Shown here in pieces: positions 1-8,940 of a stretch of 64,000 nucleotides of DNA (its first letter is position 1; every line of letters begins with the position of its first letter). Where the stretch lies: positions 496,001-560,000 of the forward strand of contig NZ_FZPD01000001.1 in assembly GCF_900188325.1 (NCBI RefSeq), written 5' to 3'. The DNA comes from Ekhidna lutea (GTDB lineage Bacteria; Bacteroidota; Bacteroidia; Cytophagales; Cyclobacteriaceae). Both the position numbers and the translations under genes were made by a program. The notes below the pieces were generated by a model. It worked only from the letters and a program-made list of their open reading frames with translations. It was not told the DNA's origin and ran no database searches.

Positions 1-513
1 TTGTTTGAAGTGAAAACGCTAGATAATCAAACCGTTCCTCTTTCTGATCCGGCTGCCATGTTGACCTTTCACCAACAGCTAATGAAGCTGTCAAAATCAG
101 CAAACGGTGCAAGGAATGCATATAATCAATTGCAAGAGGCATTGAAATATTATCGAGCAGCAGCTCGGGTTGTAGACAGCCAATCATTGAATGAAAGGCT
201 GGATGAGCTCGAAGGAAAGCTTGAAGAAGTTCGGACCATCATGTTCGGAGATCCGATCAAGCGGCAGTTGGAAATAGATCAGGCACCATCATTGGCGAGT
301 AGAGTAAACACAGCTATATGGACAGGCACTTCTAGTTTGTCAAACCCTACGGAAACCTCGAAGCAGGTAAAAAATATTGCCGAGAAGTATCTGGAACCTG
401 TAATTGCTAGTTTGAAAACAATCATGAGCGAGGACGTTCCGGCGATCAATGCAGAGCTGGATGCAAATCAAGCACCATGGACACCTGGAAGAATTGTTGA
501 AAACAAAGACTAA
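1..513 (+). CDS. C-terminal part of a VPS10/sortilin-like glycosyl-hydrolase-type protein (5' end outside window)
   Basis: The reading frame is open at the window edge, so this is the last 170 codons of a longer gene; the TTG at base 1 is unlikely to be the true start. What is visible is an alpha-helical tail with a coiled-coil-like stretch (about residues 45-80) and the ending APWTPGRIVENKD. From memory, large Bacteroidota exported proteins with sortilin/VPS10-type beta-propellers, often annotated as glycosyl hydrolases, end this way (a helical domain closing with a WTPGR motif). The propeller itself is off the window, so the family call rests only on this tail. A strong hairpin terminator follows within 10 bases of the stop codon, so the gene ends its transcript. 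Function unknown beyond a probable exported beta-propeller protein. Confidence 0.6.
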   Translation: MFEVKTLDNQTVPLSDPAAMLTFHQQLMKLSKSANGARNAYNQLQEALKYYRAAARVVDSQSLNERLDELEGKLEEVRTIMFGDPIKRQLEIDQAPSLASRVNTAIWTGTSSLSNPTETSKQVKNIAEKYLEPVIASLKTIMSEDVPAINAELDANQAPWTPGRIVENKD

Positions 514-519
514 TTGATG

Positions 520-554
520 AGCAGCAGGATTCATATCCTGCTGCTATATTTTTT
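520..554 (+). terminator. Rho-independent terminator after the VPS10-like gene
   Basis: AGCAGCAGGAT pairs with ATCCTGCTGCT across a two-base loop, and the downstream arm runs into a T-rich stretch (TATATTTTTTG). It begins 7 bases after the stop codon. Confidence 0.85.
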
Positions 555-606
555 GTAGTGCTTATCAACAGGGTATTCGAGCCATTTTTTGGGAGAGGGT
601 GGTGAG

Positions 607-632
607 CCTGCCTGCCGAAAGCAGGGATACGT
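607..632. repeat. Short palindromic intergenic repeat remnant
   Basis: The bases CCTGCCTGCCGAAAGCAGG form an imperfect inverted repeat between two converging genes. Similar GCCTGCC-rich palindromes are scattered in Cytophagales intergenic DNA (from memory). It may also act as part of a terminator for the minus-strand gene ending at 644, but it has no T run in that direction. Confidence 0.35.
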
Positions 633-643
633 TTCATTTGGTA

Positions 644-973
644 TCAGCTTACTTCATAATTCAGTATGTAGGAAGCCTCTCCTTTCAGGTTGCTCATCAT
701 TTCTGAATAGCTGCCGGGCTGATCGATTTTGAAAATGAATGACCCTAAGATTTCATTGCTGCCAATAAAGTCGTATTCCCATAGGTCGATGGTACTTTTT
801 CCAGGTGTTACATTGAAGCTGAGTCCGATGCTTGCTTCTTCATCCGTATCAATGGGGTAAAACTTTTGCTTTACCGGCCAGATTTTTTTGTCGTGCACCT
901 TTAGGTAAATCTCATCTTTGTCGGTTTCATCGGTTTGCATACAGGTGATTGAAACCAGTTTTAGTTTAGGCAT
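644..973 (-). CDS. Small C2-like beta-sandwich protein (paralogue of the one at 49866)
   Basis: This is a 109-residue protein with no signal peptide and no membrane segment. It is predicted to be almost all beta-strand, with a conserved opening (MPKLKLVSITC, then DETDKDEIYLK and KIWP) and an acidic centre (IDLWEYDF.GSNE.LGSF). The LWxxD...D..LG pattern resembles bacterial C2-like domains that use acidic loops to bind calcium, but this is inference from pattern only. A second copy with the same framework lies at 49866-50231. The gene sits 21 bases downstream of the Tricorn-like protease gene on the same strand and may be its last cistron. No function is known to me. Confidence 0.7.
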   Translation of the reverse strand: MPKLKLVSITCMQTDETDKDEIYLKVHDKKIWPVKQKFYPIDTDEEASIGLSFNVTPGKSTIDLWEYDFIGSNEILGSFIFKIDQPGSYSEMMSNLKGEASYILNYEVS

Positions 974-994
974 AGTAGTAAGTTCTATATTTAA

Positions 995-3900
995 TTAATT
1001 CTTATCCCAGCCTTCCGGCCGCTTCCATCTTACTGGAGCATCCGGTTCAGGCTTCATCTGGAATTCCTGTGTCTCCAATAACTTCAATGCTTCCTGTACG
1101 CCTCTTTCCAACTGGGGATCACGCCCTTCGAGTAATGCTTTTGGTTCCTGAATAACTTCAATATCCGGTGCAATTCCTTCTCCTTCTACCGCCCAATTTC
1201 CATCGACATCATAAAAGCCACCACGTGGAGCGACCATTCGACCACCATCAATAAAGCGTGGGGTGTCCCAGGTTCCCACCAGGCCTCCCCAGGTTAATGT
1301 GCCAACCAGTGGCCCCAAATTTTTAGCTCTAAACATATAAGGAAGTAAGTCTCCGCCGGATCCGGCCCGTTCATTGATCAACATGACTTTTGGTCCCCAG
1401 ATGCCTGCCATCGGAGTAGTCCATGGTCGGTTGTCATTGGTTTTGCTATTGAAATAACCAAATAGTTCGCGAGCCATGATGTCAATCATATAATCAGCAG
1501 CAGACCCACCTCCATTGTTTCGTTCATCCAGAATCACACCCTTTTTATCCTGTTGCGCAAAATAGTATCGGTTGAAATTGGTGAACCCACCTCCTCCGGT
1601 GTTTGGAATATAGACATATGCCAGTTTACCGTTAGACATCTCAGAGACTTTTCTTCGATTGTTTTCAATCCAGTCAGCGGTTCGCAACTGGTACTCGTTG
1701 CTTACAGGTTCAACAAGTACATCTCTGCCGCCTGGTGTGGGTTGATTGTTAACGGTTAAGCGGGTAGCTCTCCCGGCTGTTTGTTCCAGCAGCTGATAGA
1801 TGTTGTCATCCGATGAAAGTGTTTGTCCATTGATGCTGGTGATATAGTCTCCAACATCGATATTCAGACCCGGAACACTAAGAGGACCTGTTAAGTTGGG
1901 GTTCCAACTTTCACCATCATAGATTTTACTGATTTGATAATAGCTGTTAGAAAGGGTAAAATCGCATCCCAGCAACCCAACAGGAACGCGATCGATATCA
2001 GGCATGTCACCACCGGAAACATAACTGTGACCTACAGCAACTTCACCACTGAGAATATCTACAACGTAGTTCAAGTCCGTTCTGTGTCGAATGGATTCAA
2101 TCCATGGTGCATACCATTCATACACTTTTTCCCATGGAGCTCCATGAACATTATCAACATACAGAAAGTCACGCATGTATCTCCAACCTTCCTTAAAGAT
2201 TTGTTTGTACTCTGCTTGCGGATCAATTTTAATCTTTCCGCTAGTGCTGATATTGTCATCTCCCGAAGGGTTTCCTTTGGTACCTGAAATAGACCAGCTT
2301 CCTCCTTTTCTGTGCAAAATATATTCTCCATTGTAAGATGAGACACCTTCATTGACCCCATCTGCATAGTCTTCAGCTTTCATTTTCTCCAGATCATACT
2401 TGTGAATTTTTACTCCACTTTCATTTGGAATAGCCTCTAAGACTAAAACTGATTTTTCCGAACTTTTTATTAGACCAACATAGTTTCTGTTTGGCATGGC
2501 CAACGAAACGATTCGATCAGCAAGGCCTGTTTTGCTAATCACAACATTCAGGTTTTCCGCCTTGTCGTCTTTCTTATCTTCCTTTTTATCACCTTCTGGT
2601 TGCTCCGATTCTTCTTCATCACTTTTAGCCATGGTAGGAGAGGGCGTATCGCTGGACAGAATCAGGCAGTAAAGACTTCTGGTCACTTGTGGATCGTAGG
2701 AGCTCATGTCTAACCAGCCAGAGTTCAGTCCATAATTTGTGCTTGCCAGAAAGTAGAGATACTTTCCGTTTTGATCCCATACTGGCGTAATGGCATCCGC
2801 CATACCATCCGTCAATTGGATTTTTTCCTCTGTAGAAATATTATAGGCAAAGACCGCCTTGAAGTGACTTTCGAGTTGCTTGGAGTAGGTGATCCATTTA
2901 CTATCGGGTGACCAGATTGGATTCATGGCTCTGTTTGGGTGTGCGTATCTATCTGTGTCTACTTTTTTCACATTTCCTGTTGCTAACTCTATGTACCAGA
3001 TGTTGTAATCGGTATCTGTGTATGCAATGTGTTTTCCATCAGGAGACCAGTCGGGCTGGAAATAGAAAGTTGGGTTATTTAAAGCGTATGTCTTTTGGCT
3101 ACCCCCGTATTGATCAGCAACCACAAGTTGATATTCACCACTGGCATCTGAAAACCATGCTACTTTTTCTCCTTTTGGCGACCATATTGGGTATCTGTCG
3201 GCTATGCCTGGTGTGTTTGTCAGGTTTCTCCAGCTCCCTTCCTTTTTAGGGAAAGTAAAAATTTCTCCACGGTATTCGAAAATGGCACGCTCTCCATTTG
3301 GAGAGAGATTCGGATTGTTGAGGCTATTTCCATTCACATCTTTCCATCGGGCGCGAGCAAAGTTCATGTCCCCTGAAACATTGACTTTCAGCTGGGTTGA
3401 ATTACCTGAAACAGGATCTAACACGTGTAAGTATCCTCCCATTTCATACACAATTGCATCTTCAGTAGCATCCATTGATTTTACATCAAACTGCTTGAGA
3501 AAGGTTACTTGTTTCTCTTCATTCGTTTCCGGATCGAATGACCAGATGTTGCTGAGAAAATCCCTCTCCGAGAGGTAATACACTTTCCCATCGTACCATA
3601 CTGGATTTAAATGTCTTTCATTATCTGTACGCGGGGTACGAATCAATTCTTTACTATCCATATTAACAATCCAGATGGGTTGCGCTTGTCCACCTCTATA
3701 GTTTCTCCATTCCGGATCCCAATAGGTGATTGGTTCATAAGCTACAAACTTGCCATCAGGTGAAAGCTCACCGCTCGCAATTCTTGGAATTTCAAACTGT
3801 GTTGGAAGACCACCATCCATGCCAATGGTGTACCATCGGTTCAGTCTTGTTGGGTAGGCATCTCTGGTAGATCTAAAAATAATATCACCATCTGGTGTCC

Positions 3901-4237
3901 ACCCTTGTACAATATCAGCACGAGGGTGGAAGCTCAATCTTTTTGGAGAGCCTCCATCTGATGGAATCACATACACATCCGTGTTGCCATCATATTGCGC
4001 AGAAAAAGCGATCCACTTTTCATCGGGTGAAAAGTGAGGCGAATATTCATAACCTTCATTGGTCGTCATTCGAATGGCATCTCCGCCCTCCCTGCTCACT
4101 TTCCAGAGATCGTTGGCGTATACAAATACAATGTCTGTGGAGGAAATAGTTGGCTGACGCAGGAGCTGAGTTCCCTGAGCGATTGCTGATAATGAAATGA
4201 TTACACAAATCAGGAGGAGGTTGGTTTTCTTTAGCAT
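995..4237 (-). CDS. Tricorn-type S41 serine protease, exported
   Basis: The 1080-residue protein has the full Tricorn layout. A signal peptide (residues 1-20, ending AIAQG) is followed by TolB/WD-like propeller repeats with SPDGK and SPKGEK motifs (about 30-560), an acidic Lys/Glu-rich linker near 545-565, a helical core, a PDZ domain (about 745-835) and the S41-type catalytic domain. The likely catalytic residues are the His in VAVGHSYVSGG (near 736), the nucleophile Ser in ERAGSGGDLLPY (near 960) and the Glu in VEGEGIAPD. Family knowledge: Tricorn trims peptides released by larger proteases. The signal peptide puts this one in the periplasm, unlike the cytosolic archaeal enzyme. A 17-bp inverted repeat lies just upstream, between this gene and the divergent aminotransferase. 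Confidence 0.93.
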   Translation of the reverse strand: MLKKTNLLLICVIISLSAIAQGTQLLRQPTISSTDIVFVYANDLWKVSREGGDAIRMTTNEGYEYSPHFSPDEKWIAFSAQYDGNTDVYVIPSDGGSPKRLSFHPRADIVQGWTPDGDIIFRSTRDAYPTRLNRWYTIGMDGGLPTQFEIPRIASGELSPDGKFVAYEPITYWDPEWRNYRGGQAQPIWIVNMDSKELIRTPRTDNERHLNPVWYDGKVYYLSERDFLSNIWSFDPETNEEKQVTFLKQFDVKSMDATEDAIVYEMGGYLHVLDPVSGNSTQLKVNVSGDMNFARARWKDVNGNSLNNPNLSPNGERAIFEYRGEIFTFPKKEGSWRNLTNTPGIADRYPIWSPKGEKVAWFSDASGEYQLVVADQYGGSQKTYALNNPTFYFQPDWSPDGKHIAYTDTDYNIWYIELATGNVKKVDTDRYAHPNRAMNPIWSPDSKWITYSKQLESHFKAVFAYNISTEEKIQLTDGMADAITPVWDQNGKYLYFLASTNYGLNSGWLDMSSYDPQVTRSLYCLILSSDTPSPTMAKSDEEESEQPEGDKKEDKKDDKAENLNVVISKTGLADRIVSLAMPNRNYVGLIKSSEKSVLVLEAIPNESGVKIHKYDLEKMKAEDYADGVNEGVSSYNGEYILHRKGGSWSISGTKGNPSGDDNISTSGKIKIDPQAEYKQIFKEGWRYMRDFLYVDNVHGAPWEKVYEWYAPWIESIRHRTDLNYVVDILSGEVAVGHSYVSGGDMPDIDRVPVGLLGCDFTLSNSYYQISKIYDGESWNPNLTGPLSVPGLNIDVGDYITSINGQTLSSDDNIYQLLEQTAGRATRLTVNNQPTPGGRDVLVEPVSNEYQLRTADWIENNRRKVSEMSNGKLAYVYIPNTGGGGFTNFNRYYFAQQDKKGVILDERNNGGGSAADYMIDIMARELFGYFNSKTNDNRPWTTPMAGIWGPKVMLINERAGSGGDLLPYMFRAKNLGPLVGTLTWGGLVGTWDTPRFIDGGRMVAPRGGFYDVDGNWAVEGEGIAPDIEVIQEPKALLEGRDPQLERGVQEALKLLETQEFQMKPEPDAPVRWKRPEGWDKN

Positions 4238-4250
4238 GATCGGATAGGTT

Positions 4251-4267
4251 AATTGAGTATCTCAATT
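4251..4267. promoter_or_regulatory. Inverted repeat between divergent genes (possible operator)
   Basis: AATTGAG-TAT-CTCAATT is a perfect 7-bp inverted repeat with a 3-bp centre, in the short gap between the Tricorn-like protease (start 4237) and the class V aminotransferase. The size and symmetry fit a dimeric repressor site; no regulator gene is adjacent. Confidence 0.4.
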
Positions 4268-4351
4268 TAAACTAATCTGATGTGAGTTTCAATGAAGGAT
4301 TTGATAAGCGGAACAAGGAAAGTTTTTAAATTAAGATTTAATTCAACATCA

Positions 4352-5449
4352 ATGATTTACCTCAACAATGCCGGCACGACCTGGCCAAAGCCCGAAGCAG
4401 TAGCCGAAGCAATCGTCAGGTTTAATGAACTTCCTCCAAGTCAATGGCTAGCTGTTTTTGAAGAAGGAATCGAAACAGTCTCCTCCTTTTTTGGCATCTC
4501 AAATCCTGATCGGTTTTTGTTTACTCAAAGCTGTACCCAGGCACTGACTACAACTTTTAGTGATTTTGCCTGGCAACCAGGCGATCGGTTGATTATGAGC
4601 ACGATGGAGCATCACGCATTATCTCGATGGTTTTATAAGCTTCAGCAAGAGCGGGGAGTGGAGGGAGTGATTATTCCCCGAGGAGCCGACAGTCCGTTTG
4701 ATCTGGAGCTATTTGAAAGTGAACTCATGAAAGGTGCACGCGTGGTGGCAGTATCCATGGCAAGCAATGTGAGTGGAGAGATTCTTCCTTTTGAAGATAT
4801 TGTGCGACTGTCCAAACAATACGGCGCTTTCTGTTTGTTGGATGGAGCACAGACTGCAGGGATTATTCCGATAGATATTGCGGATCTGGATCCGGACATT
4901 TTTGTTTTTGCAGGCCATAAGGGCCCGTTTGGAACGCAAGGAATCGGAGGATTATACATATCCGAGCGGGTCCCGATGACATGTCCAAGTGCGGCGTGTG
5001 AAATCACACCCGGTGATAAAAAATCATCTGTTTTTCCAACGTACTGTGATGTCGGTTCAGCACCCATGATGACGATAGCCGGCTTGACGGCCGGGATAAA
5101 ATGGCTGGAAAGTAAGGGATGGGATCAATTAATAGCGCATCGACAGAAGCTGGTGTCCCAATTAAGGAGCGGACTTGCATCCATCGATGATATTGAGGTT
5201 ATTGGCAGCCAGACCTATGGTAGATATACAGCAGCGGTCTCCATCAGAAGTGCTTCTCTTTCTATCAAAGAACTGAAAGAAACCCTGTGGAACGATCATG
5301 AAATCCTGGGGAGCGCCGGATTCCAATGTGCACCGCTGGCACATGAAGCACTGGGCACGCAAGAGGCAGGCACCTTTCGATTAAGCGTAGGGCCAATGAA
5401 TACGGAGGAGGAGGTAAAAATTTTGTTGAAAGAAATGTCAGCAATCTAA
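4352..5449 (+). CDS. Class V aminotransferase-fold PLP enzyme, cysteine-desulfurase-like
   Basis: This is a fold-type I PLP enzyme of 365 residues. The likely start is the ATG at 4352, because MIYLNNAGTTWPKPEAVAEA is the usual N-terminus of the cysteine desulfurase-like family TIGR01977; an in-frame ATG at 4292 would add 20 unconserved residues. The PLP-binding Lys is in FVFAGHKGPFGTQG, and the Asp that contacts the cofactor nitrogen is in CLLDGAQTAG. Near the C-terminus a Cys lies in AGFQCAPLAHEALGT, a region that corresponds to the sulfur-accepting loop in desulfurases. The real substrate is not known: Cys, selenocysteine or another amino acid are all possible. It is divergent from the Tricorn gene and has no Suf or Isc genes nearby. 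Confidence 0.85.
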   Translation: MIYLNNAGTTWPKPEAVAEAIVRFNELPPSQWLAVFEEGIETVSSFFGISNPDRFLFTQSCTQALTTTFSDFAWQPGDRLIMSTMEHHALSRWFYKLQQERGVEGVIIPRGADSPFDLELFESELMKGARVVAVSMASNVSGEILPFEDIVRLSKQYGAFCLLDGAQTAGIIPIDIADLDPDIFVFAGHKGPFGTQGIGGLYISERVPMTCPSAACEITPGDKKSSVFPTYCDVGSAPMMTIAGLTAGIKWLESKGWDQLIAHRQKLVSQLRSGLASIDDIEVIGSQTYGRYTAAVSIRSASLSIKELKETLWNDHEILGSAGFQCAPLAHEALGTQEAGTFRLSVGPMNTEEEVKILLKEMSAI

Positions 5450-5569
5450 ATTGTCATATGAGCCGAATTTTGGATTGATACTCACAAAGCAGCCTAACAT
5501 GTTTTCGTTTAGGGGAATTTTTGTTGAAATTTAGATACTTAGGATTGAAACTGGTATTCCACAGATCGT

Positions 5570-6961
5570 ATGAATTGGAAACAGCTATTTTTATTGGGTC
5601 TGGTTTGGTCTTGCCAGCAGAAGTCTCAAGAACAGCCTCAAGAAGCTATTGGTAAGACCGCTGTTGAAAATATTCAGAGCATAGAGTCATCAAGGCTTAC
5701 TTTCCCACTTGATTTCCCAATCAATGAATTAACCAACTTAATCAATGAATCATTGCCTGATGTTTTATTGAATGATACCCTTCAGTTAAAAAAAGAGGGA
5801 GAATACCTAACGATTAAAATTGAACCGATTGGCGATATGCTACTGGCATCTTATGCTGATAATTTAGATGCATCCATCCCAATGAAGATTACAGCAGAGA
5901 TTGAAAAGAAGGTGTTGGGCATAAAGGTTCATAAACCGATTGAATTTCTGGTTCGTGTGGATATGCATACACAGCTATCTATCGCAGAGAATTGGAATTT
6001 AAGCAGTCATTGCAAAATTCAGCAAATCCATTGGATAGAACCGCCGGTAATTGAACTGCTTGGGATCAAGGTTAACCTTGAAAAAAAGATCGAAAAGAAA
6101 CTTTTAGAAAAAGCGGGAGTAATCGAGAACAAAGTTTGTACAGCCGTTCAAAGTCTGGTTCCATTAAGACAGCAGGTGGAGAAAATCTGGACGATTTTGA
6201 GTGAGCCGCATAGAATTGGGAAGAAGCCAATAGACATCTGGTTGTCAGGTAATCCAAGCTTTTTTTCAGCTCATTTTTCGAAAGAAGTGAACGACACTTT
6301 ACGCGTAATTATTCACACAGAGTCTGAGATATTCATCACACCATTGGAAGGGATGGAATACCAAGAAAAGCCAATGCCATCAAATTCATTTACTCCAACT
6401 GATTCAGATAATGAACTGGATATTAAGGTAGATGTCTACTTACCATATGATCAAATAAATAAGTTGCTAAAATCAAAGTTCGACAGCACAGCGTTTTCAT
6501 TTGAAGGTGCGTCCATCATAACTGCCAATTTTTTGGCCGATACTAAAAATGGTAAGCTTCATTTGAAATTTGACGTGCTTGGTAGTTTTAATGCGACAAT
6601 TGATGCTTATGCTTATCCCATTTTGGATGAAGAGAAAAATCTGATAATAGACAGTATTGACTATGATATCAACAGTGAAAATAGTTTTGTCCACCTGGCC
6701 AACTGGGTAGCTAGTGACCGACTCACTGAATTTCTTAAATCTAATGCGACCATTCCTTTATCACATATTTTAGATTCTCTCGATTTCAAAATTGTAAAAG
6801 CTTTGAACAAATCTAAGATCGGTCGAAAGGTAGACTTGAATATAGCTTTTAGCAAGTTGGAATCAGATACACTTATTTTCACAGATGATGGCTTACAGTG
6901 GCTATTTGATGTGGATGGAAATGCTCATGCATACCTAACTGATGAGATTGTGAATAATTGA
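5570..6961 (+). CDS. DUF4403 family lipoprotein
   Basis: The 463-residue protein starts with a short hydrophobic segment ending in a lipobox (GLVWSC, Cys about residue 15), so it is probably a lipoprotein. The rest matches the DUF4403 family in length and layout: an N-terminal beta-rich half with L.FPLDFPINELTNLIN, then EPPVIELLGIKVNLEK and a second repeat-like half (VDVYLPYDQINKLLKS). Two copies of an N-x-L-L/I-N/K element suggest an internally duplicated lipid-binding (BPI/SMP-like) fold; that is inference. No enzymatic residues stand out. It converges on bioA with only 6 bases between the stop codons and no clear terminator. Confidence 0.75.
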   Translation: MNWKQLFLLGLVWSCQQKSQEQPQEAIGKTAVENIQSIESSRLTFPLDFPINELTNLINESLPDVLLNDTLQLKKEGEYLTIKIEPIGDMLLASYADNLDASIPMKITAEIEKKVLGIKVHKPIEFLVRVDMHTQLSIAENWNLSSHCKIQQIHWIEPPVIELLGIKVNLEKKIEKKLLEKAGVIENKVCTAVQSLVPLRQQVEKIWTILSEPHRIGKKPIDIWLSGNPSFFSAHFSKEVNDTLRVIIHTESEIFITPLEGMEYQEKPMPSNSFTPTDSDNELDIKVDVYLPYDQINKLLKSKFDSTAFSFEGASIITANFLADTKNGKLHLKFDVLGSFNATIDAYAYPILDEEKNLIIDSIDYDINSENSFVHLANWVASDRLTEFLKSNATIPLSHILDSLDFKIVKALNKSKIGRKVDLNIAFSKLESDTLIFTDDGLQWLFDVDGNAHAYLTDEIVNN

Positions 6962-6967
6962 GATTTA

Positions 6968-8257
6968 TTAGCGGACCTTTTCACCGACCACATATTCACC
7001 AATGGTAGCTGTTAGTTTACCCAAATCAGCACTTATAATCACATAAGGAGGCATGATATAAATCAAGTTTCTAAACGGTCGAATCCACACGCCATTTTCC
7101 ACAAAGAATTTCTGTGCTTTAGGGACATCTACGGGTTCTTTCATTTCCACTACTCCAATCGCACCAAGTACACGTACGTCTTTTACATTTAAGGCATTTC
7201 CGAGTGGGAGTAATTCTCTTTTTAATTGCTTTTCAATAGCCAGGATTCTGTCCTGCCAATTGGATGAAAGCAAACGCTCCAGACTCTTGTTTGCAATGGC
7301 ACATGCCAGCGGGTTACCCATAAAGGTTGGCCCATGCATAAACACCCCTGCCTCGCCGTTACAAATGGTTTCCGCCACATGTTGGGTGGTGAGCGTTGCT
7401 GCCAGAGTCATGTAGCCACCTGTCAATGCTTTTCCCACACACATGATATCGGGTGTAATGGCAGCATGTTCACATGCAAAAAGCTTCCCCGTTCTTCCAA
7501 ATCCCGTAGCAATTTCATCAGCAATTAACAACATATCGTGTTCATCGCAGAGCTGCCGGATTTTCTTTAGATAGTCGGGTGAATAAAACCACATGCCACC
7601 GGCACCCTGAACTATAGGCTCGAGAATAAATGCGGCACACTTGTCGCTGTTGAGTCGGAAGAATTGCTCGAGTTGACCCAGTTCTTCATCCACATACTTT
7701 TCCTCAAATCGCTTTTTCGGCTGATTTACAAAAAAGTGTTTAGGAAGAAACTCAGCAAACAAATGATGCATGCCACCATCTGGATCACACACGGACATGG
7801 CCCCCGTGGTATCTCCGTGATAGCCGTTTCGGATGGTCATGAATTTACTTTTGCCAGCATTCCCTTTTGCATGCTGGTATTGGATGGCCATTTTCATAGC
7901 CACCTCAACGGATACAGACCCTGAGTCTGCCAGGAAAACTTTTTCCAGTCCTTCTGGTGTGATTTCCACCAGCTTTTGGCAAAGCTTGATAGCGGGTTCG
8001 TGGGTAATGCCTCCAAACATCACATGAGACATTTTCGATAGCTGATCACTAGCTGCTTCGTTCAGCTCAGGTACATTGTATCCATGGATGGCTGTCCACC
8101 AGCTGGACATTCCGTCAATTAACTCTGTGCCGTCTGCAAGTTTTAGCCTCACACCTGAAGCTGATTCCACCGGATAGGTGGGCAAGGGATTGGTTAGCGA
8201 GGTATAGGGGTGCCAAATGTTGCTTTGGTCGAAGGCTAGGTCTTCTTGTATTATCAT
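6968..8257 (-). CDS. bioA: Adenosylmethionine-8-amino-7-oxononanoate aminotransferase
   Basis: BioA uses S-adenosylmethionine as amino donor to turn 8-amino-7-oxononanoate (KAPA) into 7,8-diaminononanoate in biotin synthesis. The 429 residues show the class III aminotransferase pattern. The N-terminus has DQSNIWHPYTS, typical of BioA; the substrate-site motif is DGMSSWW; the cofactor Asp is in LLIADEIATGFGRTG; and the PLP Lys is in CVGKALTGG. The start codon overlaps the stop of the PIN-domain toxin gene by 4 bp (ATGA), so its translation is probably coupled to that gene. It is the last gene of the biotin operon. Confidence 0.96.
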   Translation of the reverse strand: MIIQEDLAFDQSNIWHPYTSLTNPLPTYPVESASGVRLKLADGTELIDGMSSWWTAIHGYNVPELNEAASDQLSKMSHVMFGGITHEPAIKLCQKLVEITPEGLEKVFLADSGSVSVEVAMKMAIQYQHAKGNAGKSKFMTIRNGYHGDTTGAMSVCDPDGGMHHLFAEFLPKHFFVNQPKKRFEEKYVDEELGQLEQFFRLNSDKCAAFILEPIVQGAGGMWFYSPDYLKKIRQLCDEHDMLLIADEIATGFGRTGKLFACEHAAITPDIMCVGKALTGGYMTLAATLTTQHVAETICNGEAGVFMHGPTFMGNPLACAIANKSLERLLSSNWQDRILAIEKQLKRELLPLGNALNVKDVRVLGAIGVVEMKEPVDVPKAQKFFVENGVWIRPFRNLIYIMPPYVIISADLGKLTATIGEYVVGEKVR

Positions 8258-8673
8258 GAAATGATTTCTAAAAATTCATTTGGGGTATAAACCGGTACCA
8301 ATGAAACATGGGAAACAAAATCCTTTTTGTTTCTGGTGATAAAGTAGTCTACTTCATGATTAAGCGCTGTGTAGTATTGGCAAGCATCTTCTTTGTCTTT
8401 GAATGAGGACTTAATTGCTCTCAAAAGCAGCTGTTTTTCGGAAGTAAGAATATTGCATTTAGAAATTATCAATGAAAGAGCCTTTTCAGGATTTTTTATA
8501 GGAAACGACTCGTAAACCAAATATATCAATGTGTATACACTGCCTTCAGAAAGATAAAGCTGAACATCATTTTCGTTGGAATATTGAATGAGTTTTATTG
8601 AAGTATCATAATAGGGAGCTCTTTTAGTAATAATGTCAACCGCAACATTGGTGTCGAGAAAAATATTAACCAT
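8254..8673 (-). CDS. PIN-domain toxin (VapC-like)
   Basis: This is a 139-residue PIN-domain protein, a typical VapC-like RNase length. The acidic active-site elements are the N-terminal MVNIFLDTNVAVDII (Asp7), the Glu/Asp pair in DKEDACQYYTA and the C-terminal VDYFITRNKKDF. Family knowledge: such toxins cut tRNA or rRNA in a Mg-dependent way until a bound antitoxin is degraded. The gene overlaps the upstream antitoxin by 8 bp and bioA by 4 bp, so toxin, antitoxin and bioA are read in one transcript. It could instead be a solitary PIN RNase, but the adjacent ribbon-helix-helix-like gene argues for a true pair. Confidence 0.88.
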   Translation of the reverse strand: MVNIFLDTNVAVDIITKRAPYYDTSIKLIQYSNENDVQLYLSEGSVYTLIYLVYESFPIKNPEKALSLIISKCNILTSEKQLLLRAIKSSFKDKEDACQYYTALNHEVDYFITRNKKDFVSHVSLVPVYTPNEFLEIIS

Positions 8674-8938
8674 GCTTCTTTTTTAAATGCTCAACAATTA
8701 ATTCTTTATCACTCTGCTCATTCGGTTCAGTGTAGGGTTGGTTGTCTAAAAACTCAATAAGCGCTTCTCCGGCAATTTGTTCCTTACTTTTATTTTTAGA
8801 TTTTAATTTTTCTTTGAATACATCTTCAAAAAGCCTTGAAACGGATACCCCTTGCTGCTTGGCTTTCTTCTTAGCTAGTAGGATAATATCCTTTCTTACG
8901 GTTAATGTAAGTTTTGTTTTTTTATCCTTCGTTTTCAT
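8666..8938 (-). CDS. DUF6364-like ribbon-helix-helix antitoxin
   Basis: This is a 90-residue basic protein. Its N-terminus KLTLTVRKDIILLAKKKAKQ followed by GVSVSRLFED matches the DUF6364/MetJ-Arc type: a beta strand for DNA contact and two helices. The C-terminal half (about 55-90) is acidic and probably wraps around the toxin, as usual for antitoxins. It precedes the PIN toxin in the order expected for VapBC-like pairs and overlaps it by 8 bp. An 11-bp direct repeat lies immediately upstream and is the natural candidate for autoregulation. Confidence 0.82.
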   Translation of the reverse strand: MKTKDKKTKLTLTVRKDIILLAKKKAKQQGVSVSRLFEDVFKEKLKSKNKSKEQIAGEALIEFLDNQPYTEPNEQSDKELIVEHLKKKHG

Positions 8939-8940
8939 TT

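Noticed and set aside
562-570. TTATCAACA resembling a DnaA box
   Set aside because: It is a single box with one mismatch, next to a terminator, with no AT-rich element or other boxes nearby.
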